64,000 bases of DNA from Nocardia amamiensis (GTDB lineage Bacteria; Actinomycetota; Actinomycetes; Mycobacteriales; Mycobacteriaceae). Below, piece after piece: positions 16,681 to 25,745 of the stretch. Each line of letters opens with the position of its first letter. The stretch's first letter is position 1. The notes beneath the pieces are model-generated. The model saw only the letters and a program-made list of their open reading frames with translations, had not been told where the DNA came from and did not search any database. The position numbers were made by a program, and so were the translations under genes. The stretch spans positions 1-64,000 of the forward strand of contig NZ_JADLQX010000005.1 of the NCBI RefSeq assembly GCF_015477605.1, given 5' to 3'.

Positions 16681-17658
16681 ATGACCGACGCAGAGACCGC
16701 CGACCTGCGCGCGCAGGTCCGGCACCGGCGCCGCGACCGCGATCTCACCGGACGGCATGTCCTCATCACTGGCGCGTCGTCCGGCATCGGACGTGCGGCG
16801 GCCATGGCCGTCGCGGGCAAGGGTGCGACGGTGTTCCTGCTCGCTCGCCGCGGCGACGAACTCGCCGCCGTGGTCGACGAGATCAAGGCCGCGGGCGGCT
16901 CGGCCTACGGATACGCCTGTGACGTGACCGATTCCGACTCCGTCGACCAGGTGGTCGAAACCGTGCTGGACGAGCACGGCCACGTCGACATGCTGGTGAA
17001 CAACGCCGGACGCTCCATCCGCCGCGCCATCCATCGCTCCACCGACCGGCTGCACGACTTCGAACGCACCATGGCGGTCAACTACTTCGGCGCGCTGCGG
17101 TTGACGCTGGCCCTGCTGCCGCAGATGCGGGAACGCAAGTTCGGGCACATCGTCAACATCAGCAGCGCGGGCGTGCAGGTGGCCACGCCGCGGTTCTCGG
17201 CGTATCTGGCCAGCAAGGCGGCGCTGGACAAGTTCACCGAGGTGGCCGCGGTCGAAACGATGGCCGACGGTGTCACGTTCACCACCATCCACATGCCGCT
17301 GGTACGCACGCCGATGATCGCTCCGAGCGGCGACCAGGGGCCGGCCGAGTCTCCCGAGTGGGCGGCCGCCACCATCGTGCGCGCGCTGACCGAACGCCCC
17401 AAGCGCATCGACGTGCCGCTGGGCACCATCGCCGAATACGGCGCCCTGCTCACCCCGAAGCTCCGCGACCGCATCCTGCACCGCTACTACCGCGCCCTGC
17501 CCGATTCCCCCGCCGCCAAGGGCCAGCAGGAGGGGCCCGAGGAGCAGCAGGACGAGCCCGCCCCGCTCCCCGCACCGCGGGCCCAGTCGGCAGCTCGCCG
17601 CGTCACCGGCACCGCCTTGCGGCGTGCTGCCCGCTGGGTACCGGGCACGCACTGGTGA
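16681..17658 (+). CDS. Short-chain dehydrogenase/reductase, acyl-CoA reductase-like
   Basis: A 325-residue NADP(H)-binding enzyme. The Rossmann motif is TGASSGIGRAAA, with NNAG, a catalytic Ser in NISSAG and the YLASK Tyr-Lys pair. The sequence resembles the reductase domain of actinobacterial fatty acyl-CoA reductases (Acr1-like), whose substrates are long-chain acyl groups, but substrate cannot be fixed from motifs. A C-terminal extension rich in Glu, Gln and Pro precedes an Arg-rich end. The ATG at 16681 follows AAGGAG. An operator-like palindrome in the promoter suggests repression by a TetR protein. Confidence 0.88.
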   Translation: MTDAETADLRAQVRHRRRDRDLTGRHVLITGASSGIGRAAAMAVAGKGATVFLLARRGDELAAVVDEIKAAGGSAYGYACDVTDSDSVDQVVETVLDEHGHVDMLVNNAGRSIRRAIHRSTDRLHDFERTMAVNYFGALRLTLALLPQMRERKFGHIVNISSAGVQVATPRFSAYLASKAALDKFTEVAAVETMADGVTFTTIHMPLVRTPMIAPSGDQGPAESPEWAAATIVRALTERPKRIDVPLGTIAEYGALLTPKLRDRILHRYYRALPDSPAAKGQQEGPEEQQDEPAPLPAPRAQSAARRVTGTALRRAARWVPGTHW

Positions 17659-17673
17659 CGTGGCGCCGCATGG

Positions 17674-18588
17674 TCAGGGAGTGAGCGGTCGGATGTCGTC
17701 CGCGATCAGGGCGGTCACCGCCTTGGGTGCGGCATTGCAGCTGGCCTGCCGGGGAGCAAGAGGCTGGATGCGGACGGTGACGCGCCAGCGACGGCCGTCG
17801 CGATGGGTGACGATCGCGGCGCCCGCGATGGCCGCTCCGGCGGAGGCGGGCTCGGAATCGACGGTCAGATCGTCCGCGCGAGCGGAAATCCGTTCGCGCA
17901 CGGCGATTTCAGCGACCTGCTCGACCGGCCGGTAGCAGCTGCGGCCGCGCAAGCCGGTCATCGCGACCGCACCACGGCGGGCCGTCTCGACCACCTCCGC
18001 GGCCGACTCGGCGTCGAGACGACCGTAGGTAAGACCGTGGGGCAAGAGCACCAACGCGGGCGCGAACCGATGTCCGCCGGTGTGCGAACACTCCCAGACC
18101 TGGCCCGGATATCTCGTACCCAGGTCCGCGGCGATGGGACGGCCCAGGAGTGCGCAGCACTGGTCGCGCTTGCCGTGTGCGCACACCAGGACGATCGGAT
18201 CGTGCACAGGCACACCGATTCCCGGCGGCGGACCGTTCAGCAGCTGTAGGTCGAGGTCGAGCAGCTGGGTCAGGTCGGTGATCTCGAGACGCTCACACCA
18301 TGGCTCCACCCAGCCCGAGCCGGCCAGCAGAACCGTTCGGGCACCGGTGAATTCGCTGCGACCCGGGCGGCGGATCAACGTCGGCCGCACGTGCGCCGCC
18401 GCGGTGCGAGCCGCCAGCTCGGCGGTGATCTCCGGGCCGAGCACTTCGTCCCCGAGCACGTCCCGGCCCCAGGCGCCAGGATGCTCGACACACAGCCATC
18501 CGGTGACGTGGGTCGCGGTACCCGGCAGCGGAACATCGACCGCCGCTGCGGCCGAACAGAGCATGCCCTCGAAGCCACTCATCGGCAT
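17674..18588 (-). CDS. Sucrase/ferredoxin-like family protein
   Basis: A 304-residue cytosolic protein of the Suc_Fer-like (thioredoxin-fold ferredoxin) family. It has the family's LCVEHPGAWGRDVL motif near the N-terminus, the Cys cluster CAHGKRDQCCALLGRP and WECSHTGGHRFAP, which together could bind a [2Fe-2S] cluster. The sucrase name is historical and no sugar hydrolase activity is expected; the physiological role is unknown. Start codons at 18588 and 18582 are about equally good. It is separated from the upstream hydrolase by a hairpin. Confidence 0.87.
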   Translation of the reverse strand: MPMSGFEGMLCSAAAAVDVPLPGTATHVTGWLCVEHPGAWGRDVLGDEVLGPEITAELAARTAAAHVRPTLIRRPGRSEFTGARTVLLAGSGWVEPWCERLEITDLTQLLDLDLQLLNGPPPGIGVPVHDPIVLVCAHGKRDQCCALLGRPIAADLGTRYPGQVWECSHTGGHRFAPALVLLPHGLTYGRLDAESAAEVVETARRGAVAMTGLRGRSCYRPVEQVAEIAVRERISARADDLTVDSEPASAGAAIAGAAIVTHRDGRRWRVTVRIQPLAPRQASCNAAPKAVTALIADDIRPLTP

Positions 18589-18660
18589 CCGGCATGACGT
18601 GCGGATTTCCGACGCGGCGCGCCCGGGATGGTTACGTCCGCACTTTTCCACACGAATCCG

Positions 18661-18689
18661 CGGCTGAGGAGGGAGTCGACCCTCAGCCG
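18661..18689 (-). terminator. Hairpin downstream of the alpha/beta hydrolase
   Basis: CGGCTGAGG (18661-18669) and CCTCAGCCG (18681-18689) pair perfectly around an 11-nt loop, between the stop of the hydrolase at 18791 and the next gene on the same strand. Confidence 0.55.
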
Positions 18690-18790
18690 GGCACGGAAGG
18701 GATGTTCGCCGGGAAACAGCGGACGGTCGTACGCGGACATTCCCTCACTCTAGGATCCGGACGCCGCGCATCCCGGGGTCGGGTGGACGC

Positions 18791-19552
18791 TCAGCCCGCC
18801 AGGAACGGCCGAACGGCCGCCGCGAACTCCCGGTAACGATCACGGTGGATGCTGTGGCCGCAGGTGAACGTGGCCACCGTGCAGTCAGCGATGCTCCCCC
18901 GCATGACCTCCAGCTTCGCCGGATCGACCATGCCGCCGGGACCTCCGCACAGCACCAGCGTGGGCGCGGTGATATCGGGGAGCCGGTCCCACCACTCCGG
19001 GTTCGGCTTGCGGAACTGTTCCAGCGCGGTCTTCGTCATGGAGCGGTCGAACGCGAGCACCGCGCGCGGGTGCCGGACCAGACTGGAGGTGGCGTGCCAC
19101 AGCTCGGGCACGGTGGGAAAGCGCCGGGTCAGGCGCAGTTCCTCGGCGCCGGACTGCAACGGAAGCGGGCATTCCTCGATGACCAGCCTGCGCGCCAGCT
19201 CCGGCCGCTCCTGCGCGACGTACGACACCGCGTAGCCGCCGAGCGAATGCCCGACCAGATCCACCGCGGGCAGTTCCAATTCGTCGCAGAGTCGCAGCAC
19301 GTCGGCGCCGAAGTCGTCGAACCGGTAGGAATCGGTATGCGAGCTACGGCCGTGACCACGGAGATCGGGCATGATCACGCGGCGCCCGGATTGCACCAGA
19401 ACACGGGCGAACCGGTCCCAGGTGTGTCCGTCGCCGCCCATGCCGTGCACCAGCATCACGGGAATGTCGCTCACCGCGCCGATGCCCGAATCCCGATAGG
19501 CGATCCGCACGTCTCCGAATGCCACTTGGCCTACCGTCAGATCCACGACCAA
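18791..19552 (-). CDS. Alpha/beta hydrolase
   Basis: A 253-residue hydrolase with an intact catalytic machinery: the oxyanion region VHGMGGDGHTW, the nucleophile elbow GHSLGGYAVSY, an acidic residue in the LVLCGGPGGMVDPAK region and the terminal His in CGHSIH. The [10 protein letters not shown] motif is typical of esterases and epoxide-hydrolase relatives. No signal peptide. Substrate unknown. It ends just before a terminator-like hairpin and seems monocistronic. Confidence 0.88.
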   Translation of the reverse strand: MVVDLTVGQVAFGDVRIAYRDSGIGAVSDIPVMLVHGMGGDGHTWDRFARVLVQSGRRVIMPDLRGHGRSSHTDSYRFDDFGADVLRLCDELELPAVDLVGHSLGGYAVSYVAQERPELARRLVIEECPLPLQSGAEELRLTRRFPTVPELWHATSSLVRHPRAVLAFDRSMTKTALEQFRKPNPEWWDRLPDITAPTLVLCGGPGGMVDPAKLEVMRGSIADCTVATFTCGHSIHRDRYREFAAAVRPFLAG

Positions 19553-19729
19553 CGAGAATACTGGTCGTCATGCAGCGACCCCTCCGGTGTTGCGTGGATC
19601 ACTCGAAGTGACTGCGGTGCAGTGCTGGCCGAGGCGCGCGTTTCGGATATCGCGAAGTCGTACGCCATCTGTTCGAAGCGCCACGTAAATGCCTGGCGCG
19701 GCGGGCGAACTCGGGAGAATACTCGCCGC

Positions 19730-20434
19730 ATGCCCTCCTTCGCCGATTTCGACCGTCGTAACTATCGCACCGTCGACGTGGCCACCGGGTACGACGGATG
19801 GGCGCCGACCTACGAGCAGACGGTGCTCGACGAAATGGATCTCGCGCTGCTGGGCCGACTGCGGCTGGACTTCGGCGCCGTGCGCCGCGCGGCCGATCTG
19901 GGCTGCGGCTCCGGTCGAACCGGAAACTGGCTGCGGGAACGTGGGATCGCGCATATCGACGGGGTCGATGTGAGCCAGGGAATGCTGGCATTGGCCGCCG
20001 AACGCGGAGCGCACACCACGCTGACCCACGCGGACGTGCGGGCCACCGGACTGCCGGACGGCGCCTACGACCTGGTGATCGCCTCGTTGATCGATGAGCA
20101 CCTGCCGGAATTGGCGCCGTTCTACGCCGAAGCGTGGCGCCTCGCGGCACCTGGCGCGCGATTCGTATCGGTGAGCTACCACCCGCAATTCATCATGGTG
20201 TCCGGAATGCCGACGCACTACACCGGCGTCTCCGGTGAGCCGGTGGCGATCGACACGCACCTGCACCTGATCAGCGACCATCTGTCGGCGGGGCTGGCCG
20301 CGGGCTGGGTCCTGAGCGAGATCGCCGAAGCGCTGATCGATGACGCGTGGCTGGCCCACAAGCCGAAATGGGCTGCTCTGCGCGGACATCCGTTCACCAT
20401 GGCGACGGTCTGGTCGCGCCCGGCGGGAGCTTGA
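19730..20434 (+). CDS. Class I SAM-dependent methyltransferase
   Basis: A 234-residue enzyme with the Rossmann-type SAM site: motif I AADLGCGSGRTGNWL, motif II IDGVDVSQGML and the post-motif DVRATGLPDGAYDLVIASLIDEHLPEL. It resembles ubiquinone/menaquinone-type small-molecule methyltransferases (Methyltransf_11/25). The upstream extension of the frame is antisense shadow, so the ATG at 19730 is used. The substrate is unknown. The gene ends immediately before a MerR-type promoter that serves the next gene. Confidence 0.87.
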   Translation: MPSFADFDRRNYRTVDVATGYDGWAPTYEQTVLDEMDLALLGRLRLDFGAVRRAADLGCGSGRTGNWLRERGIAHIDGVDVSQGMLALAAERGAHTTLTHADVRATGLPDGAYDLVIASLIDEHLPELAPFYAEAWRLAAPGARFVSVSYHPQFIMVSGMPTHYTGVSGEPVAIDTHLHLISDHLSAGLAAGWVLSEIAEALIDDAWLAHKPKWAALRGHPFTMATVWSRPAGA

Positions 20435-20461
20435 CCTGGAGTGCACTCCAGCACTTAGTGT
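20431..20461 (+). promoter_or_regulatory. MerR-type promoter with perfect 16-bp palindrome
   Basis: A -35 element TTGACC (20431-20436) and -10 TAGTGT (20456-20461) are separated by 19 bp, too long for normal use. The spacer contains the perfect palindrome CTGGAGTGCACTCCAG (20436-20451). This is the hallmark of promoters that MerR-family activators untwist. The -35 overlaps the methyltransferase stop codon. Confidence 0.75.
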
Positions 20462-20499
20462 GCGCTGGTACGGGTTGTCCAGTGCAAGGGAATGGCTTC

Positions 20500-21375
20500 A
20501 TGGAACTCGGTTTTCACCTACCCGTGTTCGACATCGACGGCGGGACCACCGCCATCGCCGGTGAGCTGGCCAGAGTAGGCGCGGCGGCGGAGGAGTCCGG
20601 CGCCACCTGGTTGTCGTTCATGGACCACTACTTCCAGATCGAACAGACAGGCCTGCCAGCCGAGGCGAACATGCTCGAGGGCTACACCACGCTCGGCTAC
20701 TTGGCCGCGCACACTTCCCGCATCGATCTCGGCCTGCTCGTCACCGGGGTGACCTACCGGCACCCGGGCCTGCTCGCCAAGATCGTCACCACACTCGACG
20801 TCCTGTCGGGCGGCCGGGCGGTGCTCGGCATCGGCGCCGCGTGGTTCGAACGGGAGCACCGCGGACTCGGCGTGCCGTTCCCACCGGTGGCCGAGCGGTT
20901 CGAGCGGCTGGAGGAGGTGCTGCGCATCTGCAGGCAGATGTGGGACCCGCACGACAACGGAGCGTTCGACGGCAGTTACTACCAGCTGGCCGAGACGCTC
21001 TGCTCGCCGCAGCCGATCAATCGGCCCAAGGTGCTCATCGGCGGGGGCGGGGAGCGCAAAACGCTGCGGCTGGTCGCGCAATACGGCGACGCCTGCAACC
21101 TGTTCGGTACCGCACCCGCGGATGTCGAGCACAAGCTCGACGTCTTGCGACGGCATTGCGACGACGTGGGCCGGGACTACGACCAGATCCGCAAGACGAT
21201 CATCGCGAACAACCCGCGGCCGAACCCGGACACCCGCGACGAGTTCGTCCGGCAGATGGCGGATTACGCCAAGCTCGGCGTGCACACCGTCATCGTCATC
21301 CCGACCACCGGCTCGCCGGCTGCTTGGATCGACGGCATGGCGCCGGCCGTCCCCCAGCTAGCCGAGCTCGGCTAG
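20500..21375 (+). CDS. LLM-class F420-dependent oxidoreductase
   Basis: A 291-residue luciferase-like monooxygenase-fold protein of the group that usually uses coenzyme F420. Family features are ELGFHLPVFDIDGG at the start, LLVTGVTYRHPGLLAKIVTTLDVLSGGRAVLGIGAAWFEREH in the middle and KVLIGGGGERKTLRLVAQYGDACNLF. The ATG at 20500 follows AAGGGAA and lies about 40 bp beyond the MerR-type promoter. MerR control suggests induction by a toxic or redox-active compound, which the enzyme may reduce. Substrate unknown. Confidence 0.9.
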   Translation: MELGFHLPVFDIDGGTTAIAGELARVGAAAEESGATWLSFMDHYFQIEQTGLPAEANMLEGYTTLGYLAAHTSRIDLGLLVTGVTYRHPGLLAKIVTTLDVLSGGRAVLGIGAAWFEREHRGLGVPFPPVAERFERLEEVLRICRQMWDPHDNGAFDGSYYQLAETLCSPQPINRPKVLIGGGGERKTLRLVAQYGDACNLFGTAPADVEHKLDVLRRHCDDVGRDYDQIRKTIIANNPRPNPDTRDEFVRQMADYAKLGVHTVIVIPTTGSPAAWIDGMAPAVPQLAELG

Positions 21376-21379
21376 GAAG

Positions 21380-22966
21380 CTAGTCGTAAAGCCCTTCGAC
21401 GCGCCAGGTTCGGTCGTGGTAGACCAGCAGGAGCACCCGGCTGTCCGCTGGGGCGACGTCGAGCTGAACCTGGGCGCGGGCGGTGCATTCGGCGTCGTCC
21501 GAATCCGGCGCCCACCACCGTTCGTCCACCGGCCACGGCCCCGCCCAGCCGGTCAGCCGCCACTGCTTGCTTCCCCAGCGCAGCAATGCGGGGTCGGCGT
21601 CGAACATGGCGCGATCGGTGACCTCGACGAGAGCGCCGTCGGCGGTCTCCAACCGCACCAGCGGACGATTCAGCAGGATCACGGCGGGGGCGGGCTCGGG
21701 CAGCCGGCCCGGCCAGGGTTGTGCCGGGTCGGTCGCGGGGGCGAGTTCGTCGCCCAGCGGGACCAGGGTGATGCGCTCGGCGGGTCCGCGGCCGCCGCTG
21801 AGCACGCCCACCCGCACCGCTTCCCCGCCGAGCAGGCCCTGCACCCGCACCAGCGCGCGGCGGGCGCGCTCGTCCTCCTCGCCGACTCCGCCCCACAAGC
21901 CGAGTTGCAACGCGCCCGCCGCGACCACCTCGACGGGCTCCAGCCGCAGCACGATGATCGGCGCGGTGGGCCGCGCGCCGTCCCGCCGGGTGAGCCAACC
22001 GTCGAGCTGCCAGCGCACCCGGTCCGCCGTGCCCTCCGCCGTCAGCGGCTCGGCGCACCGCCAGATTCGCGAAAGCCGCTCTTCCGCAGCGGTTTCCGCG
22101 TACACCGACAGCCTTGTACAGGCCAGCCCGGCATCCGCGAGCGCGGTGTGCAGCCGGGTGGCGAGCAGACGGCCGGCGAAAGCGGCGGCATCGATCCGTT
22201 CGATCGGCGGGTCGCAGCGGTACTCCACCACCAGATCCGGTGGTGGCCGCCGGGCGGACGGTGGACGCTCCGGTTCGGCCCTGGCACAGCGATGCGCGAG
22301 CACCGCGTCGGCGCCGAACCGGGAGGCGACCTCCGCGGAGGAGAGCGCGGCGAAATCACCGATTCGTCGTAAACCCAAGCGGTGCAACAGGTCGACCAGG
22401 TCGGCGCGCTCGGGCGCGGCCAGGCTCGGCTCGATCGCGAGTTCCCCCACCGGCAGCGGCGCGAGGAACCGCGCTCCCCCGCCCGCGGGCACGATCGTGG
22501 CACGGCGGGCGGCGATCACCGCCGTGGACAGCTCATCGGCGATCCCGACCTGTGCCTCCGCCCCGGCCACGGCCACGGCGTCGACCAGACGCTCGGCCGC
22601 GGCCTCCTCGGAACCGAAGAACCGTGCCGCGCCGCGCGCCCCGAGCACGAGCAGTCCGGGTCGCAGCACCTCCACGCCGGGCATCGTCGCGGCCACCGCG
22701 GCGACCACCGGCTCGAACAATCGCGCATCTCGATCCGGATCGTCCTGCGCGAGAAAGAGTTCCGGACATCGCGCCTGCGCCTCCCTGCGCCGCGACCCGC
22801 GGCGCACCCCCTCGGTTCGCGCGATCGCCGAACACGCCACCACCCGATTGGCGAACAGCACCGCCACCGGCCGCGTCGCGGGAAGTCCCGCCATCGCCGC
22901 CGCGGCGACCGCGGGCCAATCCGGACACCACAGGGCCAGCACCCGCTTCGACCCCCGCCGAGTCAC
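21380..22966 (-). CDS. imuB: Y-family polymerase-like mutasome adaptor ImuB
   Basis: A 528-residue DinB/UmuC-fold protein, the expected ImuB length. At the N-terminus, where active Y-family polymerases carry catalytic acidic residues (DMDAFFA), this protein reads LALWCPDWPAV, consistent with a non-catalytic adaptor. A beta-clamp binding motif QLGLWG lies at about 354-359, matching the mycobacterial QLPLWG. ImuB recruits DnaE2 and ImuA' to the clamp during damage-induced mutagenesis. Start at GTG 22966 leaves a 220-bp gap after imuA'. It converges with the oxidoreductase with only four bases between stop codons. Confidence 0.93.
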   Translation of the reverse strand: MTRRGSKRVLALWCPDWPAVAAAAMAGLPATRPVAVLFANRVVACSAIARTEGVRRGSRRREAQARCPELFLAQDDPDRDARLFEPVVAAVAATMPGVEVLRPGLLVLGARGAARFFGSEEAAAERLVDAVAVAGAEAQVGIADELSTAVIAARRATIVPAGGGARFLAPLPVGELAIEPSLAAPERADLVDLLHRLGLRRIGDFAALSSAEVASRFGADAVLAHRCARAEPERPPSARRPPPDLVVEYRCDPPIERIDAAAFAGRLLATRLHTALADAGLACTRLSVYAETAAEERLSRIWRCAEPLTAEGTADRVRWQLDGWLTRRDGARPTAPIIVLRLEPVEVVAAGALQLGLWGGVGEEDERARRALVRVQGLLGGEAVRVGVLSGGRGPAERITLVPLGDELAPATDPAQPWPGRLPEPAPAVILLNRPLVRLETADGALVEVTDRAMFDADPALLRWGSKQWRLTGWAGPWPVDERWWAPDSDDAECTARAQVQLDVAPADSRVLLLVYHDRTWRVEGLYD

Positions 22967-23186
22967 GGTGCGGCACCTTCTTCGCATGGAACGCCGGGGG
23001 AGGTCACCGCGGCGGCATCGCCCCCACGGCTTGCGACGACAACCGAGTTTGCGAAGCCGCCTGACACACAGCGCCGACGAACGAAGCGGCCCGGACGACC
23101 ATCCCGCAGCAGGAGATCGGCACGGACGCCGGCCATCGGCGTGGCCGATCGCGTTCGCCCAATGCCGAGGCGACGCTGACGCTCGC

Positions 23187-23978
23187 TCACGACACCGCTT
23201 CCTGCGTGTCGATGACTTCGACCGGCCGGGTGGCCTTTTCGCGCAGTACCCATTCGACACGTCCCGCGTTCGGGCACAGATCCAGCCGTCCGTTCCGGGG
23301 CGGTCCGGCCTTGCCGCGCACCTCGACCGTCAAGCCGAGCGACCGTAGTCGCCCGCGCCCGCGGCCGAGACCGGCGTAACCCGCGATGCGGGCGTCGAGG
23401 TGGAGGGACGCTCCCGGCCAGCGGCCGTCGGCGACCACCAGGGTGGCGCCTTTGGCCCGGGCGCGGGCCGCGATCACCCTGCCGCGGGCAGGCGGAACGG
23501 CGGCGCCGCCGAGCCCGAGCACGACCAGGTCGAGCCCGTCGAGCAGGACCGCGGCCACCTCCACCGGGTCGGGGCCGGGGTCGGCGATCACGGCCAGCCG
23601 CCGCAGCTGCGCCCCCATCTCCACCGCGGCGAGCAACCCGAGCCGGGGCATTCCGACCACCGCGGCATGCCCGCCGTCCTCGGTCACCGCGGCGAGCAAC
23701 CCGGCCAGCAGCGAACTCGCCCCCGAGTACGCCACCACAGATCCCTTGACCAAGCCACCCTCGGGCAACAATGGCGCCAGCGCTGCGGGCACCGGCAATG
23801 CCCCGGTGCGCCGCCCGGCGTCCCACTGGCCGTGCCGCGCCGTGACCGAGTCACCGCGCCCAGGTACCGCGGCTATGCGTCTGCACAGCTCAGCCAGCGA
23901 AGGAGGGCTCTCCCGCCCACCGCCGCGCGGCAGCGCACCCCCCTCCTGCGATATCGCATCCGAACCCATCTCAACCAC
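23187..23978 (-). CDS. imuA': Mutasome accessory protein ImuA'
   Basis: A 263-residue RecA-like-fold protein of the actinobacterial ImuA' type. Recognisable stretches are [32 protein letters not shown] (a Walker A-like region without the GKT), [25 protein letters not shown] and [14 protein letters not shown] at the end. It partners ImuB and DnaE2 in translesion synthesis. It is transcribed ahead of imuB and has a LexA-type box 87 bp upstream. Starts at 23978 and 23969 are both possible. Confidence 0.9.
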   Translation of the reverse strand: MVEMGSDAISQEGGALPRGGGRESPPSLAELCRRIAAVPGRGDSVTARHGQWDAGRRTGALPVPAALAPLLPEGGLVKGSVVAYSGASSLLAGLLAAVTEDGGHAAVVGMPRLGLLAAVEMGAQLRRLAVIADPGPDPVEVAAVLLDGLDLVVLGLGGAAVPPARGRVIAARARAKGATLVVADGRWPGASLHLDARIAGYAGLGRGRGRLRSLGLTVEVRGKAGPPRNGRLDLCPNAGRVEWVLREKATRPVEVIDTQEAVS

Positions 23979-24375
23979 CTACTTCCACGATGGACCCGAG
24001 GCGAAGCGTGCGGGGACAGCCCACACGGTTCGAGCAGCAGCACCGATTCAGCTATCGATCTGTCTCGAATATACGTTCGATACGGACCTAGTAGAAACCG
24101 ACCCCCGGGTTTCGTCAAGAACCGCGCCCGGTGTGGCCGCGAACCGTTGCCGGACGTGCTCGAGGAGAACCGGTCCTGCGGTCGGCACGCGCTGCGAGCG
24201 CACCGACCGATTTCGCCGACTAGTACGGCCTGAGGCCCCGGAGAGGCGGGGAGGCTTCGACAAGGAGCACCCGTAGTTCCGAGTGTGCGGGTAGCGCGCC
24301 CGATCGTGCCCCATGCCTCCCCGCACGCAGGCATGAATCAGGCCAGCTAGCCGTATTTTCCGCTACCCTGCACCC
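23979..24375. other. Divergent promoter region between imuA' and the kinase gene
   Basis: Contains the SOS box of imuA' (24065-24080) and presumably the kinase promoter near its right end. Open frames in the region are Arg-rich shadows without homology. Confidence 0.6.
24065..24080 (-). promoter_or_regulatory. LexA-type SOS box of imuA'-imuB
   Basis: TCGAATATACGTTCGA has one arm mismatch against TCGAAC-N4-GTTCGA. It lies upstream of imuA' and is the third such box in the window. Confidence 0.75.
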
Positions 24376-25497
24376 GTGACCGAACGCGCTCGTCCCACTG
24401 TCGGCCCTCAATATCTCGTCGCAGGCCGCTACCGTCTCCAGTCGAAGCTGGGTGGCGGCGGCATGGGCGCGGTCTGGCTGGCACACGACCGACTGCTCGA
24501 CCGGGACGTCGCGATCAAGCAGGTGCTCACCACAGCCGGACTCGACGATGCGGAGGCCAACGCGGTCCGCAACCAGATCATGCACGAGGGCCGGGTCGCG
24601 GCGAAACTCTCGCACGATCACGCGATCGCCGTGTACGACGTGGTGCTCGAGGCCGGTGAACCCTGGCTGGTGATGGAGCACCTACCCTCGCGCAGCGTCG
24701 CCAAGGCGCTCGTGCTGGTCGACACGCTGCCGCCGGTCGAGGTCGCGCAGATCGGCGCCCAGGTCGCCGACGCGCTCGCCGCCGCGCACGCGGTGGGCAT
24801 CGTGCACCGGGACATCAAGCCGGGCAACATCCTTGTCGCCGATCGCGGTCCCGGTGTCGGCATGGCCAAACTCAGCGACTTCGGCATCTCCCGTGGCGCG
24901 GGCGAGGTGTCCGACGAACCCGACGGCGTGATCACCGGCACCCCCTCCTACTTGCCTCCGGAAGTGGCCCGCGGCGCGGAGCCGACCAAGGCCAGCGACG
25001 TGTTCTCGCTCGGCGCCACGCTCTACACCGCGATCGAGGGCCAGCCGCCGTTCGGTTTCCACGAGGACAGCGACGTCATCGTGCAGCGCGCCGCCATGGC
25101 GCAGATCATCCCGCCGAGCCGCAGCGGCGTGCTCACCCAGGCCCTGCTGCACATGATGGAGCCCGCTCCGCAGCGTCGCCCGACCATGGCCGAGGCGCGG
25201 GACGAAATCCTCACGGCCGCTTTCGGTCCCGGCACCGGGCCGTACATCATCGGCGCGCCCGTCCGCACCGAGGACGGAACCATCCCGGCTTGGGCCGCGC
25301 GCAACTCGGCATCGGGCATCCGCAGCCCGCACTCCACGCCGCTGCCTCGCCCGCACCGCAATCACGCCGGGGCGACCGCCGCCGCGCCGGTTCAGCGGCC
25401 CAAAACTCCTCAGCCGAGCAACGCCCCCCTGGCCATCGCCGTCGGTCTGCTCATCGGTCTGATCATCATCATCGCGATCATCGTCGCCGTCCTCTGA
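24376..25497 (+). CDS. Tail-anchored serine/threonine protein kinase
   Basis: A 373-residue kinase of the bacterial PknB-like group. The glycine loop is GGGGMGAVWLAHD, the catalytic Lys is in VAIKQ, the catalytic loop is HRDIKPGN and the metal-binding triplet is DFG. The usual APE triplet reads PPE. After the kinase domain (about residues 15-270) comes a Pro/Ala-rich linker and a single transmembrane segment of almost pure Ile, Leu and Val that reaches the last residue. There is no extracellular sensor, so input must come through the linker, membrane or partner proteins. Starts at GTG 24376. Confidence 0.92.
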   Translation: MTERARPTVGPQYLVAGRYRLQSKLGGGGMGAVWLAHDRLLDRDVAIKQVLTTAGLDDAEANAVRNQIMHEGRVAAKLSHDHAIAVYDVVLEAGEPWLVMEHLPSRSVAKALVLVDTLPPVEVAQIGAQVADALAAAHAVGIVHRDIKPGNILVADRGPGVGMAKLSDFGISRGAGEVSDEPDGVITGTPSYLPPEVARGAEPTKASDVFSLGATLYTAIEGQPPFGFHEDSDVIVQRAAMAQIIPPSRSGVLTQALLHMMEPAPQRRPTMAEARDEILTAAFGPGTGPYIIGAPVRTEDGTIPAWAARNSASGIRSPHSTPLPRPHRNHAGATAAAPVQRPKTPQPSNAPLAIAVGLLIGLIIIIAIIVAVL

Positions 25498-25745
25498 CGT
25501 CCCTCGCACACCGAACGGGCGCAATCGGCTGGTGCTCGGCCGCACGCAGGACCGAGCGACACAGGCAGCAAGTAAGGTGCTGCCGACGGAATCGGTCTAC
25601 TCACCCCACGCCGGGCAGAGCTCGGGTAGAGACAGCCGCATAAAGACACAGCCGGACGGAGTCGGCCTATAGACCCGCGCCGGGGCGAGGCAGCCGCGTA
25701 GCCCATCTACACCCGCGACGACGGCACGGGCGAGGCGAAGAGCGG

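Noticed and set aside
25588..25700. Two imperfect copies of a 45-bp stretch (CGGAATCGGTCTA and CGGAGTCGGCCTA starts) after the kinase gene
   Set aside because: Similarity is weak and may be chance in GC-rich DNA; not counted as a repeat.
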